This document shows, one piece after another, positions 1 through 9,964 of a stretch of DNA of 64,000 nucleotides. The stretch lies in the NCBI GenBank assembly GCA_033557465.1, contig CM066037.1, positions 520,854,686-520,918,685 on the forward strand, in the 5' to 3' direction. The notes beneath the pieces are model-generated. The model searched no databases, was not told where the DNA came from, and was given only the letters and a program-made list of their open reading frames with translations. Every line of letters starts with the position of its first letter. Position 1 is the first letter of the stretch. A program made the position numbers and the translations under genes. The DNA comes from Ichthyophis bannanicus. Taxonomy: Eukaryota; Chordata; Amphibia; Gymnophiona; Ichthyophiidae.

Positions 1-2551
1 TTTTGTGGTAAATTGCTTTAGAGATGTTGCCTATCTGGGCGTTTAAGTTGAGATGTTGGTCGATCATCACTCCAAGGTAACGGATCGTTGTCTTCGTGAG
101 GAGTTCGGCATCACGTACTTTCAATGAGTATGGCGGGGTGAATGCTTGGTCTCTGGAGATGAAAAGTACCTCCGTCTTTTTGAGGTTGATTTTGAGCATC
201 TGAGAGTGTAGCCAGTCTGTGACTGCGTTGAAGCATGAAGATAATCGAGATACATCTGGGTGATCAGTATGTATTGGGGTGAACATGAGGACATCATCGG
301 CATAAATTAGGCAGTCTACACCGAAAGATCTTATGATAGAGCATATAGGCTGCATATAGACGTTGAAGAATAGGGCAGAGAGAGAGGAACCTTGAGGGAC
401 ACCCTTCGTTAGAGGGAATGGGGTGGAGGTTGAGGTACTGGATCGGACATGTTGCCATCTATCATTTAGGTATGAGGTACACCATGCAAGGGCGGTTCCG
501 TGGATGCCCTTCTCGGCAAGGCGGGAGAGCAGTAGGCCATGGTTGACAGAGTCAAAAGCGGCTGCAGTGTCGAGGAAGATGAGGGCGAACCCCTGTTTGA
601 CGTTATCTAGTCCTGTTATTAGAGTGCTGAATAGGATTGTTAATAAGGTTTCCACGCCATGTTGCTCACGAAACCCGTGCTGGCAGGGGTCGAGGGGTGC
701 GTTGTCCTCGATATGTTGGCTTAGTTGACGGTGGACTATTTTCTCTGAGATTTTCGCCAGGAGAGGTATGCTGGAGATGGGTCTGTATGAGTCCATCTTT
801 GTAGGGTCAAGTTTACTGTTCTTGAGCAGCGGTCTAATTGAGGTTTGTTTTAGGCTTCGGGGGAAGATGCCTGTTTGGAATGAGGTTCCAATCAGTTTAG
901 CCAGGAAGGTACTGAGCTCAGTACGTAGGGTTTTTATCCAGAATGCTGGACATGGGTCGTCTGGTGCTGTGGTAGTGTTTATGTTCATAATGATGTCTTG
1001 TATTTCTCTGTCAGTTGGGGTAGCAAGGTGGAGATGGTGCTCTGGGTCAATGTTAATATTTGTGTGGGTGAGGGTGGGGGGGAAATGGCCAGCCATATGT
1101 CTGGGGACCCTTTGCTAGCGGGTAGGGTGGATTGGTTTGCTTTGGTTTGCAGGTAGTCTGCATATTTCTGTGGGTCTGGTTGGTTTGCCTGGTCAGTAGA
1201 GGGCTCTTTGGCTAAGGATTTAACAATGTTGAACAGCTCATGCGGCTTATTTAGGGATCGTTGTAGGACCTCAGCATGGTGTTGCCTCATTCTCCTCGAA
1301 ACTGCTGTTCGGTGGATGCCCAGCTGGGCATAGTAAGCTTCTTGGTTTTCAGTTGATCTGGAGCGGCGCCAGCGTTTCTCCAGCTGTCGGAGATGTCGGA
1401 GGGAGGTCTTGAGTTCGGGCGAGTACCAAGGTGCCTTTTTCCTCTTATTATGTGAAGCATTGATGGTGGGAGGGTCATTTGCAGCGTTGAGGCATGAGTT
1501 CCACATGGAGACCAAGTCATCAAGATTCAGTCCATGTGTATTATGGAGAGGTTGTGCCTTTTCTAAGATCTCTTCTCTGTTAAACTGGCGAAAGCGCTTT
1601 GAGACTGGTTCTGGTGGTTTGTTTGAGGAATGGGGGTTAGGGAGTGATGGGTGATTGGGCATCGTGAATCTGATTAGACTGTGGTCCGACCACGGTACTG
1701 AGCATAGTGCGAGGTTGATCTTGGATGTGGGACAGAAAGCTGATTGTGGTGCAAATATGAGGTCGAGTGTGTTTCCCTTGATGTGGGTAGGTGAGTTGAC
1801 AAGCTGGTTGTATCCCACTGTCTCGAGAGCGTCTAGGAAGGCTCTGGCTTGAGCGTCTTGGAAGGCTCTGGCTTGAGCGTCTTGGAGTGAGGGAAGGTTG
1901 AAATCTCCTAGTATCCAGTTTGAGGTATGTGTCTTGATGGGGTTGCAGGCGATGTCAATAATTGAGGAGAGTTCGTCCGGTGATGGTGCCCGATATAGTA
2001 GGTTGATGGTGATGTCTTTGTTCGCTATAGCGATGTGGTCTAGGTGGGGAGTGCTGCTTGATGCGATTGTCTGGAGTTGTAGATTGGTCTTGCTTAGTAT
2101 GAGTACACCTCCACCCCTTCTGTCATTCCTGGGGCAGGAGTGGGTGGTGAAGTTGGGGGGGGACAAACTGGTGGAGGATTGCCGCATCTGCCTCTGACAT
2201 CCATGTCTCTGTGATGCATAGTATGTCGATGTCGGGGGAGGCTAGTATGTTGGATATGGCAGGCCATTTCTTTCTGATAGAGCGGGCATTTATTAGGGCA
2301 CATTTCAGATCGTGAGGGGGGGTGACGTGGTTGTGCTGGGAGGGACTAGCCTGGAGAAGGGCTACGTAGATAAGCTGGGGGTGTGTCGTGTGTATGGGTC
2401 TGTCTGTGTGGTGGTTGGTGTGGTCATGGTGTCTTTTCCAGGGGTTGTGAAGGATTGGGATGGAGCTACGGGTGGAAGTGAGGGATTGGGAGATTTGTGT
2501 TAAGGCGAGTAATATGTAGCAGCTGATAAATGCGTGTGATAGTGCGGCCAT
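1..2551 (-). pseudogene. L2/CR1-group LINE ORF2: endonuclease plus reverse transcriptase, frameshifted, cut by left edge
   Basis: Encodes the endonuclease-reverse transcriptase that nicks genomic DNA and copies LINE RNA into it. Reading the minus strand from 2551, an N-terminal stretch leads into an APE-type endonuclease (LINARSIRKKW, then ITETWMSEAD). After a frame change near 2150 come RRGGGVLIL, ILGDFNLP and the late SDHSL motif. A second frame change near 1010 gives the RT domain (SYRPIS, QHGFR, TAAAFDSVNH, GVPQGSS and YADD at 293-304), which is open to the window edge. An in-frame 21-bp duplication lies at about 1838-1880. Motif style matches the L2/CR1 group of the Jockey superfamily; the exact clade is uncertain. 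The frameshifts make it inactive. Confidence 0.85.
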
Positions 2552-2620
2552 GGCGTGAGATGCCGTGTTCTCAGTAGATAGTAGAGGGTCAGGTTGAGCC
2601 TTTGGTAGGGACGGTTGGTG

Positions 2621-2985
2621 GCAAGTTACTGACTACAGTAATTGAGGTGGGCAAGCAGTAAAGCTACTGATAACAGGTTACTGACTACAGTAATTATGAG
2701 GTGGACAAGCAGTAAAGCTACTGGTAACAGGTTACTGACTACAGTAATTATGAGGTGGACAAGCAGTAAAGTTCTTAGCAACTGGTAACAGGATACTGAC
2801 TACAGTAATTATGAGGTAGAGAAGCAGTAATTATGAGGTAGACAATTATGAGGTAGATTACAGTAATTATGAGGTAGATAAGCAGTAATTATGAGGTAGA
2901 CACTGGTAACAGGTTACTGACTATAGTAATTATGAGGTAGACAAGCAGTAAAGTTCTTGGCAACAAGTTATTGGCTACAGTAGCT
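2621..2985. repeat. Minisatellite, about 54-bp unit
   Basis: Degenerate tandem array of a 54-bp unit containing GTTACTGACTACAGTAATTA and GACAAGCAGTAAAG. Early copies at 2621-2800 are near full length; later ones are broken into short pieces around the core TAATTATGAGGTAGA. It lies between the 5' side of the minus-strand LINE and the start of recognisable CR1 sequence, so it may be part of either 5' region. Confidence 0.8.
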
Positions 2986-2997
2986 GTAAGTTCTGTT

Positions 2998-3237
2998 GCA
3001 TTCTCAGAAGTTCTACCTGTTCTTGGTAAGGGGACAAAAAGGCTGCATCGCATTAACAGCTCTAATACATGGCTCCAAACCTGGTGCAAACAAGAAGGAT
3101 TCAGATTTATTGGTAACTGGGACAACAGATGGACCAACAAGAGACTATACTGTGCTGATGGACTACACCTCTCTGTCGTAGGGAATAGAATCCTAAGTGA
3201 AAAATTCAAGCAGTATGTGGATATGCATTTAAACTAG
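2998..3237 (+). pseudogene. CR1 ORF1 C-terminus, SGNH/GDSL esterase-like
   Basis: The translated fragment contains FSEVLPVLGKGTKR, NTWLQTWC and ends with CADGLHLSVVGN, which holds the D-x-x-H pair typical of the last catalytic block of SGNH (GDSL) hydrolases. Such an esterase domain is known from ORF1 of many CR1 and related LINEs, where ORF1 protein binds the element RNA; the role of the esterase activity is unclear. The N-terminal nucleophile block is missing, so this is a fragment. It stops at 3237, about 115 bp before the RTE insertion. Confidence 0.75.
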
Positions 3238-3353
3238 GAAGAGGGGGTGATGGATGTGGAAGGCCAACATCTGCATGCCACCCCCAGCAAAAGCAGAACA
3301 CCATCAGAAACAGCCACACTTTTAAACTACACAGCAAAAACATGTGGGACGAA

Positions 3354-4700
3354 GTTGTTGTTGTTGTTAAGTGCCGTCGAGTCGGAGTCGACTCATGGCG
3401 ACCCTCTGGATAGCTATCCTAAATTGTGTTCGGTCTTCAGTCAGGCGGCTCATTGTTGACAGACTGGTACCCGTAGCTGCTGTTATTGTAGCAATCCATC
3501 TCATTGCTGGCCTTCCTCTTTTGCGTTGACCTTCTATCTTGCCAAGCATGATGTCTTTCTCTAATGATCTCTCTCTTCGCATGATGTGTCCGAAGTATGA
3601 AAGTCGAAGTCTTGTCATCTGAGCTTCTAAAGAAAGCTTAGGTTTGATCTCTTCTAGTACCGACTGGTTTGTTCTTCGGGCAGTCCATGGTATACACAGT
3701 ATTCGCCGCCAGCACCATAATTCAAAGGCATCAATTTTCTTCCTGTCTGTCTTTTTCACTGTCCAGCTTTCACATCCATATGATGTTATTGAAAATACCA
3801 TGGCTTGAACAAGTCGAATCTTTGTATGGAGAGAGACATCTCTGCTCTTGAGAATCTTATCTAGGTCTTTCATAGCCATTCTGCCAAGAGCAATGCGTCG
3901 TCTGATTTCTTGACTGCTTGTTGCTTCTTTATTGATAGTTGATCCAAGTAGGTTAAAGTTGTTCACGATTTCAATTTCTTCTCCTTCAACGATGAACCTG
4001 TTGATTATGCCAGTTGTCATGATCTTTGTCTTCTTTACATTAAGGTGCAGGCCCATTTTGAGACTATGTTCTTTGATTGTGAGAAGCAAATGTTTCAGAT
4101 CATCTTCACTTTCAGCCAGTAATGTGGTATCATCAGCATAGCGAAGGTTGTTGATGAGTCTTCCACCAATCTTCACACCTCTGTTGTCTTCATACATTCC
4201 TGCTTCTCTGATGATTTGTTCTGCATATAAATTAAACAGGTAGGGGGAAAGTATGCAGCCTTGTCTTACACCTTTGCTTATTTTAAACCATTCTGTTTCT
4301 CCTTGTTCCGTTCGAACTGTTGCTTCTTGATCAATGTACAGATTACGCAAGAGAACGATCAGGTGTTCTGGTATACCCATGCTTCTTAATGTGGCCCAGA
4401 GTTTCTCATGGTTTACACAGTCAAAAGCCTTGCTATAGTCAATAAAGCACAAATAGATATCCTTTTGGTATTCTTTAGTCTTTTCAAGGATCCATCTCAC
4501 ATCCGCAATGATGTCTCTCGTTCCTCGCCCTTTCCTGAACCCTGCTTGCACTTCAGGTAGTTCTTGTTCTAGGTATGGCTGTAGTCTCTTTTGAATAATC
4601 TTCAGTAGAATCTTGCTGGCATGTGGGATCAGAGCGATTGTGCGATAATTTCCACAGTCAGTTGGATCACCTTTCTTTAGTATTGGTATAAACAAGCCAG
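3354..4700 (-). mobile_element. RTE-clade LINE fragment inserted in CR1
   Basis: 5'-truncated RTE element in antisense to the CR1. Its 3' end is marked by a (GTT)n run at 3354-3369, read on the minus strand as an AAC-type tail, preceded by GTGCCGTCGAGTCGGAGTCG. That tail wording is like the RTE tails borrowed by AfroSINE-type SINEs, from memory of those families. The right boundary lies close to 4700, where RT sequence gives way to CR1 ORF2. I could not find a clear target duplication. Confidence 0.85.
3367..4695 (-). CDS. RTE reverse transcriptase domain and C-terminal region, open frame
   Basis: RNA-dependent DNA polymerase of an RTE-type LINE, about 440 codons open on the minus strand. 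In order: PILKKGDPTDCGNYR, GFRKGRGTRD, motif A (FIDYSKAFDCVNH), motif B (GVRQGCILSPYLFNLY), the catalytic RYADDT, GLHLNVKKTKIM, and the late SYGCESW and GRPAMRW blocks. The endonuclease half is absent because of 5' truncation. The open frame continues into CR1 sequence to 4848, but that extension is accidental. With the catalytic residues intact and no frameshift it is relatively recent, although it lacks its own start and endonuclease and cannot be autonomous. Confidence 0.88.
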   Translation of the reverse strand: MFIPILKKGDPTDCGNYRTIALIPHASKILLKIIQKRLQPYLEQELPEVQAGFRKGRGTRDIIADVRWILEKTKEYQKDIYLCFIDYSKAFDCVNHEKLWATLRSMGIPEHLIVLLRNLYIDQEATVRTEQGETEWFKISKGVRQGCILSPYLFNLYAEQIIREAGMYEDNRGVKIGGRLINNLRYADDTTLLAESEDDLKHLLLTIKEHSLKMGLHLNVKKTKIMTTGIINRFIVEGEEIEIVNNFNLLGSTINKEATSSQEIRRRIALGRMAMKDLDKILKSRDVSLHTKIRLVQAMVFSITSYGCESWTVKKTDRKKIDAFELWCWRRILCIPWTARRTNQSVLEEIKPKLSLEAQMTRLRLSYFGHIMRRERSLEKDIMLGKIEGQRKRGRPAMRWIATITAATGTSLSTMSRLTEDRTQFRIAIQRVAMSRLRLDGT

Positions 4701-4705
4701 GAAAA

Positions 4706-7463
4706 TGCTGGAAAGCAATGAGCACAAATGCTCGAAGCTTAGACAACAAAATTCCAGACCTGGAAGCCCTAATGGTGGAAACGAATTTGGACATTGTGGC
4801 CATTACAGAAACATGGTTTAATGAATCGCACAATTGGGATATAGCCATAGCTGGCTATAATCTATTCAGAAGAGACAGAAAATGGAAAAGGAGGAGTAGC
4901 CTTGTATGTCAAAAGCAATATTAAAGCTACTGAAATGCAGGGGACATGGGGAAAAGAAGAAGCGCTCTGGATTGCATTGGAAAGAGGAGATGGCACCGTC
5001 ATCCATATTGCTGTAGTCTACAGACCTCCAACTCAAATAGAAGAGAGATAACGAATTGATTAAAGATATTGCCAAGATAGCAACAAAGGGGGAAGCGATC
5101 ATATTGGGTGACTTTTTAATCTACCTGATGTGGATTGGATTACTCCTTCTGCACATCTGGAAAGAAGCAAAAAAATTGTGGATGCTCTCTAAGATGCATT
5201 ATTTAGACAAATGGTGATGGAACCAACCAGGGAAAGCTCAACACTGGATGTAGTACTCACCAACGGTGATAGTGTGTCGAATGTCTGCGTAAGTACCCCT
5301 GTGAGCAACAGCGACCATCACATGGTGTGGTTTGAGATAAAAGCCATGGTACAGGCTAATCAAAGCAAGCTCAAAGTCCTAAACTTCAAATACACTGACT
5401 TCAATAAAATAGCAGAGTACTTAAAGGAGGAGATGACGGGGTGGAAGGAGATAAAGGAAGTGGAATTGCAATGAGCTAAACTAAAGAAGGCAATAAAAGG
5501 ATCAACAGATAAATATGTAAGAAAAGTAAATAAAAACAAGAGGAGAAGGAAACATATTTGGTTTTCCAAAGAGGTGGCTGCTCAAAGGCAAAAAACACAA
5601 CTTTCGCAAAATTCAAAAGCTTGCAAACAGAAGAACACAGAAATGAATACAGGATCCAACAGAGTCTAAAAGAGTAATAAGGATAGCAAAATCAAAGGCA
5701 GAGGAAAGGATGGCTAAAGATCTATCCTTAACAAAACTTTCTTTAGGTTTATTCGGGAAAGGAAGAAGATCAGAGTTGGAATTGCAGGACTCAAATGTGC
5801 TGGGAAAGGACTCGTGGAAAGTGACACTGAAAAAACAAAATTGCTAAACAAATACTTCTGCTCTGTTTTTACTAAAGAAGATCCTGGAGATGGACCAGCT
5901 GTGACTCCCAAATATAAATATGGGAATGAAGTAGATACCACATCATTCACAGAAGACGAGGTGTTAGAACAACTTGCTAAACTGAAAGTGGACAAAGCCA
6001 TGGGACCGGATGGGATACATCCCAGGATACTGAAAGAGCTCAGAGAGGTTCTTGCAGGACCGTTAAAGGATGTCTTCAACATATCCTTGGAAACAGGAGA
6101 GGTTCCTCGGGACTAGAGAATGGTTGATGTCGTACCTCTACACAAAAGTGGTGACAGGGAAGAAGTGTCAAACTACAGGCCCGTGAGCCTTACCTCGGTG
6201 GCGGGAAAAGTAATGGAGGCGCTCCTGAAAGAGCGAATAGTGAACTTTCTCAAAACCAACAGGATGCAAGATCCGAGGCAACATGGTTTTACCGAAGGAT
6301 GGTCTTGCCAAACAAATCTGATTGAGTTCTTTGACTGGGTGACCAAGGAACTAGATCAGGGGTATGCGATGGATATTATCTACCTGGATTTCAGCAAAGC
6401 CTTTGATATTGTTCCTCATAGGAGGCTTGTCAACAAACTCAGTAGCTTGGGGATGGGTCCCAAGATGGTAAACTGGATTAGAAATTGGTTGACTGACAGA
6501 CGACAGAAGGTGATTGTACATGGAGCTCACTCGGATGAGAGGAAGGTGATTAGCAGGGTGCCCCAGGGTTCGGTCCTGGGTCCGGCACTGTTCAATGTAT
6601 TTGTGAGTGATATTGCTGAAGGACTGAATGGAAAAGTCTGTCATTGTTGCAAATCTTTGTGTCATCTGCAAAGAGTGGACTCCCCCGAAGGAGTGGTTAA
6701 CACGAGGAAAGATCTACAAAGCTGGAAGACTGGTCTAATGCTTGGCAACTACGATTTAATGTGAAAAAGTGCAGTGTCATGCACTTGGGTAGCAGAAATC
6801 AAAGGGAAATGTACGCGATAGGGAGCGAGAGGTTGGTATGCACGGTTCAGGAGAAAGACCTTGGTGTGATTATCTCTGAGGATCTCAAGGTGGCAAAACA
6901 GTGCGACAAGGCGGTGGCCAAAGCCAGGAGGAAGTTGGGCTGCATACAAAGAGGAATTACCAGCAGAAAGGAAGAGGTACTTATGCCACTGTATAAGTCA
7001 CTGGTGAGGCCTCACTTGGAATACTGTGTTCAGTTTTGGAGACCATATCTTGCAAAAGATGTAAAAAGACTGGAAACTGTTCAGAGCAAAGCAACCAAAA
7101 TGATTTGGAGCCTGCATCAGAAGCCTTATGAGAAGAGACTTGAAGACCTAAATATGTACACTTTGGAGGAGAGGAGGGGGACGGGGAGATATGATTCAGA
7201 CCTTTAAATACTTAAAGAGAAATGATGAACAAACAAACCTCTTCCAAAGACGGGGAACCTGTAAAACTAGAGGGCATAACATGAAGCTGCAAGGTGGTAA
7301 ATTGAAAGGCAGTGTCAAGAAATATTTTTTCACTGAAAAGGTGGTAGATGCTTGGAATGCCCTCCCGATGGAAGTGGTGGGGGCAAACATGGTGACGGAA
7401 TTCAAAAAGGCATGGGACAAACACAGTGGATCCCTTTACAACAATAGGATAAAAACAAGATAA
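4706..7463 (+). pseudogene. CR1 ORF2: endonuclease-reverse transcriptase, several frameshifts
   Basis: Opens with the endonuclease N-terminus (STNARSLDNK, ITETWFNESHNWD, YNLFRRDR), continues through VVYRPPTQ and ILGDF near 5105, and reaches SNSDHHMVWFEIK near 5330. RT follows: NKYFCSVFT, DKAMGPDGIHPRIL, then PLHKSGDREEVSNYRPVSLT, LDFSKAFDIVPH and RVPQGSVLGPALFNVF. The FADD active site is missing from the sense strand because of a 34-bp inversion at 6641-6674. The thumb and C-terminal domain run from 6770 (CSVMHLG) to 7463 and include LVRPHLEYCVQFW and VVDAWNALP. There are stops near 5475 and 6117 and frame changes near 6765 and 7190. Dead copy. Confidence 0.9.
6641..6674. other. 34-bp micro-inversion covering the CR1 RT active site
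   Basis: On the plus strand this stretch breaks the RT frame. Its reverse complement reads LFADDTKICNN, the expected CR1 motif C; FADD is encoded on the minus strand at 6661-6672. Flipping the segment in place would restore the expected order between GKVC and VDSPEGV. The short inverted pair CTG/CAG at the edges may have helped the rearrangement. Confidence 0.8.
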
Positions 7464-7665
7464 ACGGTACCATCTAACTTCTGAACCATATAACGTCTCA
7501 ACAAATAGGGGTGCCCTACATGGAGTGGTGGGTTTACCCCTAAACAAAGACATGGGTAGGGGTGGCCTGCACAGAGCGACAGGTGCTCCTACTCTTGCCA
7601 TCTTGCTGGGCAGACTAGATGGACCATGCTGGTCTTTATCTGCCGTCATTTACTATGTTACAGCA

Positions 7666-7981
7666 GCTGAGAACAAGGATACAACATGGGAGGGGTAAGG
7701 AGACACATAGGAGACTAAGCAGGTCGGGATCCAAAAGCAGCCTCAGCTTTTAGCATGAATTTGAAGAGGGGCAGAGATGAAATCTGACATACAGACTTGT
7801 GTACTTTGTTCCAGGCAGCCCTGGATCTTTATGCTGATAGGACCTGGACTCCCTTCAGCTCTTTATCCTGCTGCTTTGCATACTGCGTAAGGGGATAGAG
7901 TGTACACATACGTATGTGCATTACCCATTTCACCTTCAACAATATGTTCTACGCTAAAGCAAAACATGCCTGAAAAGTATT
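7666..7981. other. No recognisable feature
   Basis: About 316 bp between the CR1 3' end and the left end of DIRS copy A0. I see no open frame, tandem repeat or known repeat signature. It may be a fragment of the sequence into which the DIRS nest inserted. Confidence 0.5.
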
Positions 7982-8361
7982 CCCTAGGAACAGGCAGAAA
8001 GTCAGCCTTCACATATGGGTGACGTCGGCACCGATGGAGCCCGTGTGGATCATTTTCCCAGCTTTCAAAGAAAGCCTTTGGGACATCCTACCACGCATGC
8101 ATGATCCTCTTCCCACACAAGGGTGCCATATTTCTCAGTCTCCATTTTCCGTGGAGCCCAACGGACGCACATCCAGTTTCCGTGGAAAAAATCCTGCTAT
8201 ATCCTTAAAAATTAGCTGTTCCTGATTTGTGTACTGGTTCCTCTTCCCACATCGAGCTGGCACCAGGCTCGGCACTGTTCTCGGTTCTTTCCCTCATTTT
8301 TGATCAAGGTTCGCTTCGACTGGGGTTGGCGCCTTCTTTTGCTTGGGGGTCGTCAACCACC

Positions 8362-8836
8362 ATGTCTCCTGGTGGGTTAAAAAAATGTGACCGCTGCAGT
8401 GAAACCATGTCTGTCACTGACACTCATGATTGCTGCTTATGCTGCCTGGGACCGGACCATGATAGCACCTCTTGTAACCTGTTCCAGGCCATGACGCCCA
8501 AAACTAATAAGAGGTCGTAGTTGCAGGAGAAACTGGTTCCCAAGATCAGACTCAGCACCGGCCTTCCCGACGCAGAGTTCCAAGCCCAGCACTTCTCATA
8601 AGGCCAGAGCGTCCTCAGTCCCGCAGCGGCGGCTCCTCCAAGAAGACCTCTGATCCCAAGCAAAAGAAGAAAAAGCCCTCAAATCTGTTGATGTTTCACC
8701 AGGGAAACCCAGTAAAACGAGTTGGAGGGACTCGGGCGACTCTGAGAAGCGTCCCACCAAGGTCCGCAAGGAGGATTCCTCAGCTGGTGGAGACTGTGCG
8801 AGGTTCCTTGAGGCCATAATCCTTGTCGAGGATAAG
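8362..8836 (+). pseudogene. Family A DIRS gag N-terminus (A0)
   Basis: The ATG at 8362 starts a protein with a cysteine-rich N-terminus: LKKCDRCSETMSVTDTHDCC, then CCLGPDHD. This block is shared with the gags of all DIRS copies here and is presumably zinc-binding. A stop follows near 8520 and other frames carry the serine- and basic-rich middle (KRPTKVRKEDSSAGG) to about 8836, where a CR1 fragment begins. This copy keeps the second CxxC that A1 and A2 have lost. Nonfunctional. Confidence 0.7.
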
Positions 8837-8837
8837 A

Positions 8838-9582
8838 ACATAAGATATGCCATACTGGGTCAGACCAAGGTCCATCAAGCCCAGTATCCTGTTTCCAACA
8901 GTGGTCAATCTAGGTCATACGTACCTAGCAGTTTCCCCAAAAGACACAGGTTCCACAATGCTTGTACTGGGTCCAGCATTGATATCCTGGGTCCCTTCTT
9001 AATAATGGTTTATGGACCTTTCCTCCAGGAACTTGTCCAAACCTTTTTTAAACCCAGCTACACTAACAGCCTTTACTACATCATTCTCCAGTAACAAATT
9101 CCAGAGTTTGATTACAAGTTGAGTGAAAAAATATTTTCTTTTATTAGTCTTAAATAATTTACCCTGTAGCTTCATTGCATGTTCCCTAGTCTTTCTATGT
9201 TCTGATAACATAAACCATCGATCTACGTTTACTCGTTCCACTCTGTTCATTAATTTATAGACTTCTATCATATCTCCCCTCAGCCATCTCTTTTCCAGGT
9301 TAAAGAGCCCCAACCTTTTTAGCCTTTCTTCATAGGAGTATCCTTCCATCCCCTTTACCATTTTGGTGGCTCTTCTCTGAACCTTTTCTAATAATGCTAT
9401 ATCCTTTTTAAGATACGGCGACCAGAATTGCACACAGTATTCAAGGTGCGGTCTCACCATGGAGTGATATAGAGGCATTATAATATCTTTTGTTTTATTT
9501 TCCATTCCTTTTCCTTATGATACCTAGCATTCTATTTGCTCTCTTGGCCGCCGCTGCACACTGGGCCGAGGGTTTTAACATG
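8838..9582 (-). mobile_element. CR1 3'-end fragment inserted in A0 gag
   Basis: Minus-strand CR1 3' end. The open frame at 8999-9505 gives the C-terminal domain (MVRPHLEYCVQFWSPYLKKD, VQRRATKMVKGMEGYSYEER and LVIKLWNLLLENDV), and the 3' tail at 8838-8998 includes ATGCCATACTGGGTCAGACC. It belongs to a different CR1 subfamily from the copy at 2986-7665. It stops abruptly at 9582 where DIRS copy B1 begins, so B1 inserted into it. Confidence 0.88.
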
Positions 9583-9904
9583 ATCTCCAGGAACAAGCAG
9601 GAATGTAGTCATCACTTATGGGTATCGTCTGTACCAATGGAGCCTGCGCGGGAACGCTCCCCAGCGTCCAATTAGAAAGCTTTTGGGAGCATCCCACAGC
9701 GCCTGCGTGCTGCCTTCCCGCCTTTCCCAACTGCCTCTCTCCAGTTCTCTTTCTGCGGAGCCAGCAGGTCGTTGTTCCTGTCACTGCAGAAGAATTCTTC
9801 TTTATTTCTTTTTTGTGGTTGCGTCTGCCTTCCTCGACACTTTACTGGTACCGCCGGTTTTTTCTTTTCTGTTTTTAAAAAAATAATAAAAAATTCTACA
9901 TTTT

Positions 9905-9952
9905 TCCTATTTTCTTCAGGTGCACATGCCTTTTTGGGCTTAAGCCCAAAAA
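9905..9952 (+). promoter_or_regulatory. Gag leader: splice-acceptor-like tract and 22-bp palindrome
   Basis: A pyrimidine tract ending in TTTCTTCAG (AG at 9918-9919) is followed by the perfect 22-bp palindrome TTTTTGGGC/TTAAGCCC at 9931-9952, 13 nt before the gag ATG at 9965. B2 (12353-12375) and B4 (25359-25379) keep the palindrome with paired changes, and most copies keep the acceptor. Roles in splicing and start-codon control are inferred. Confidence 0.5.
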
Positions 9953-9964
9953 CATTTTCTTACA

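Larger units (their letters stand above)
2986..7665 (+). mobile_element. CR1 LINE, two-ORF copy interrupted by an RTE element
   Basis: A long CR1 retrotransposon: the end of ORF1 (esterase-like, to 3237), a spacer, then ORF2 from about 4706 to 7463 and a 3' UTR ending near 7665 at TTTACTATGTTAC. The RTE at 3354-4700 sits between ORF1 and the start of ORF2. A minus-strand copy of the same subfamily 3' end (same UTR wording about a locus mapping to 35339-36113) confirms the 3' boundary. The 5' end is truncated or hidden in the minisatellite. Multiple frameshifts and stops show it is inactive. Confidence 0.85.

Noticed and set aside
7666..7981. Possible exon or SINE between CR1 and A0
   Set aside because: No A/B box pair, tail or open frame; nothing supports a call.
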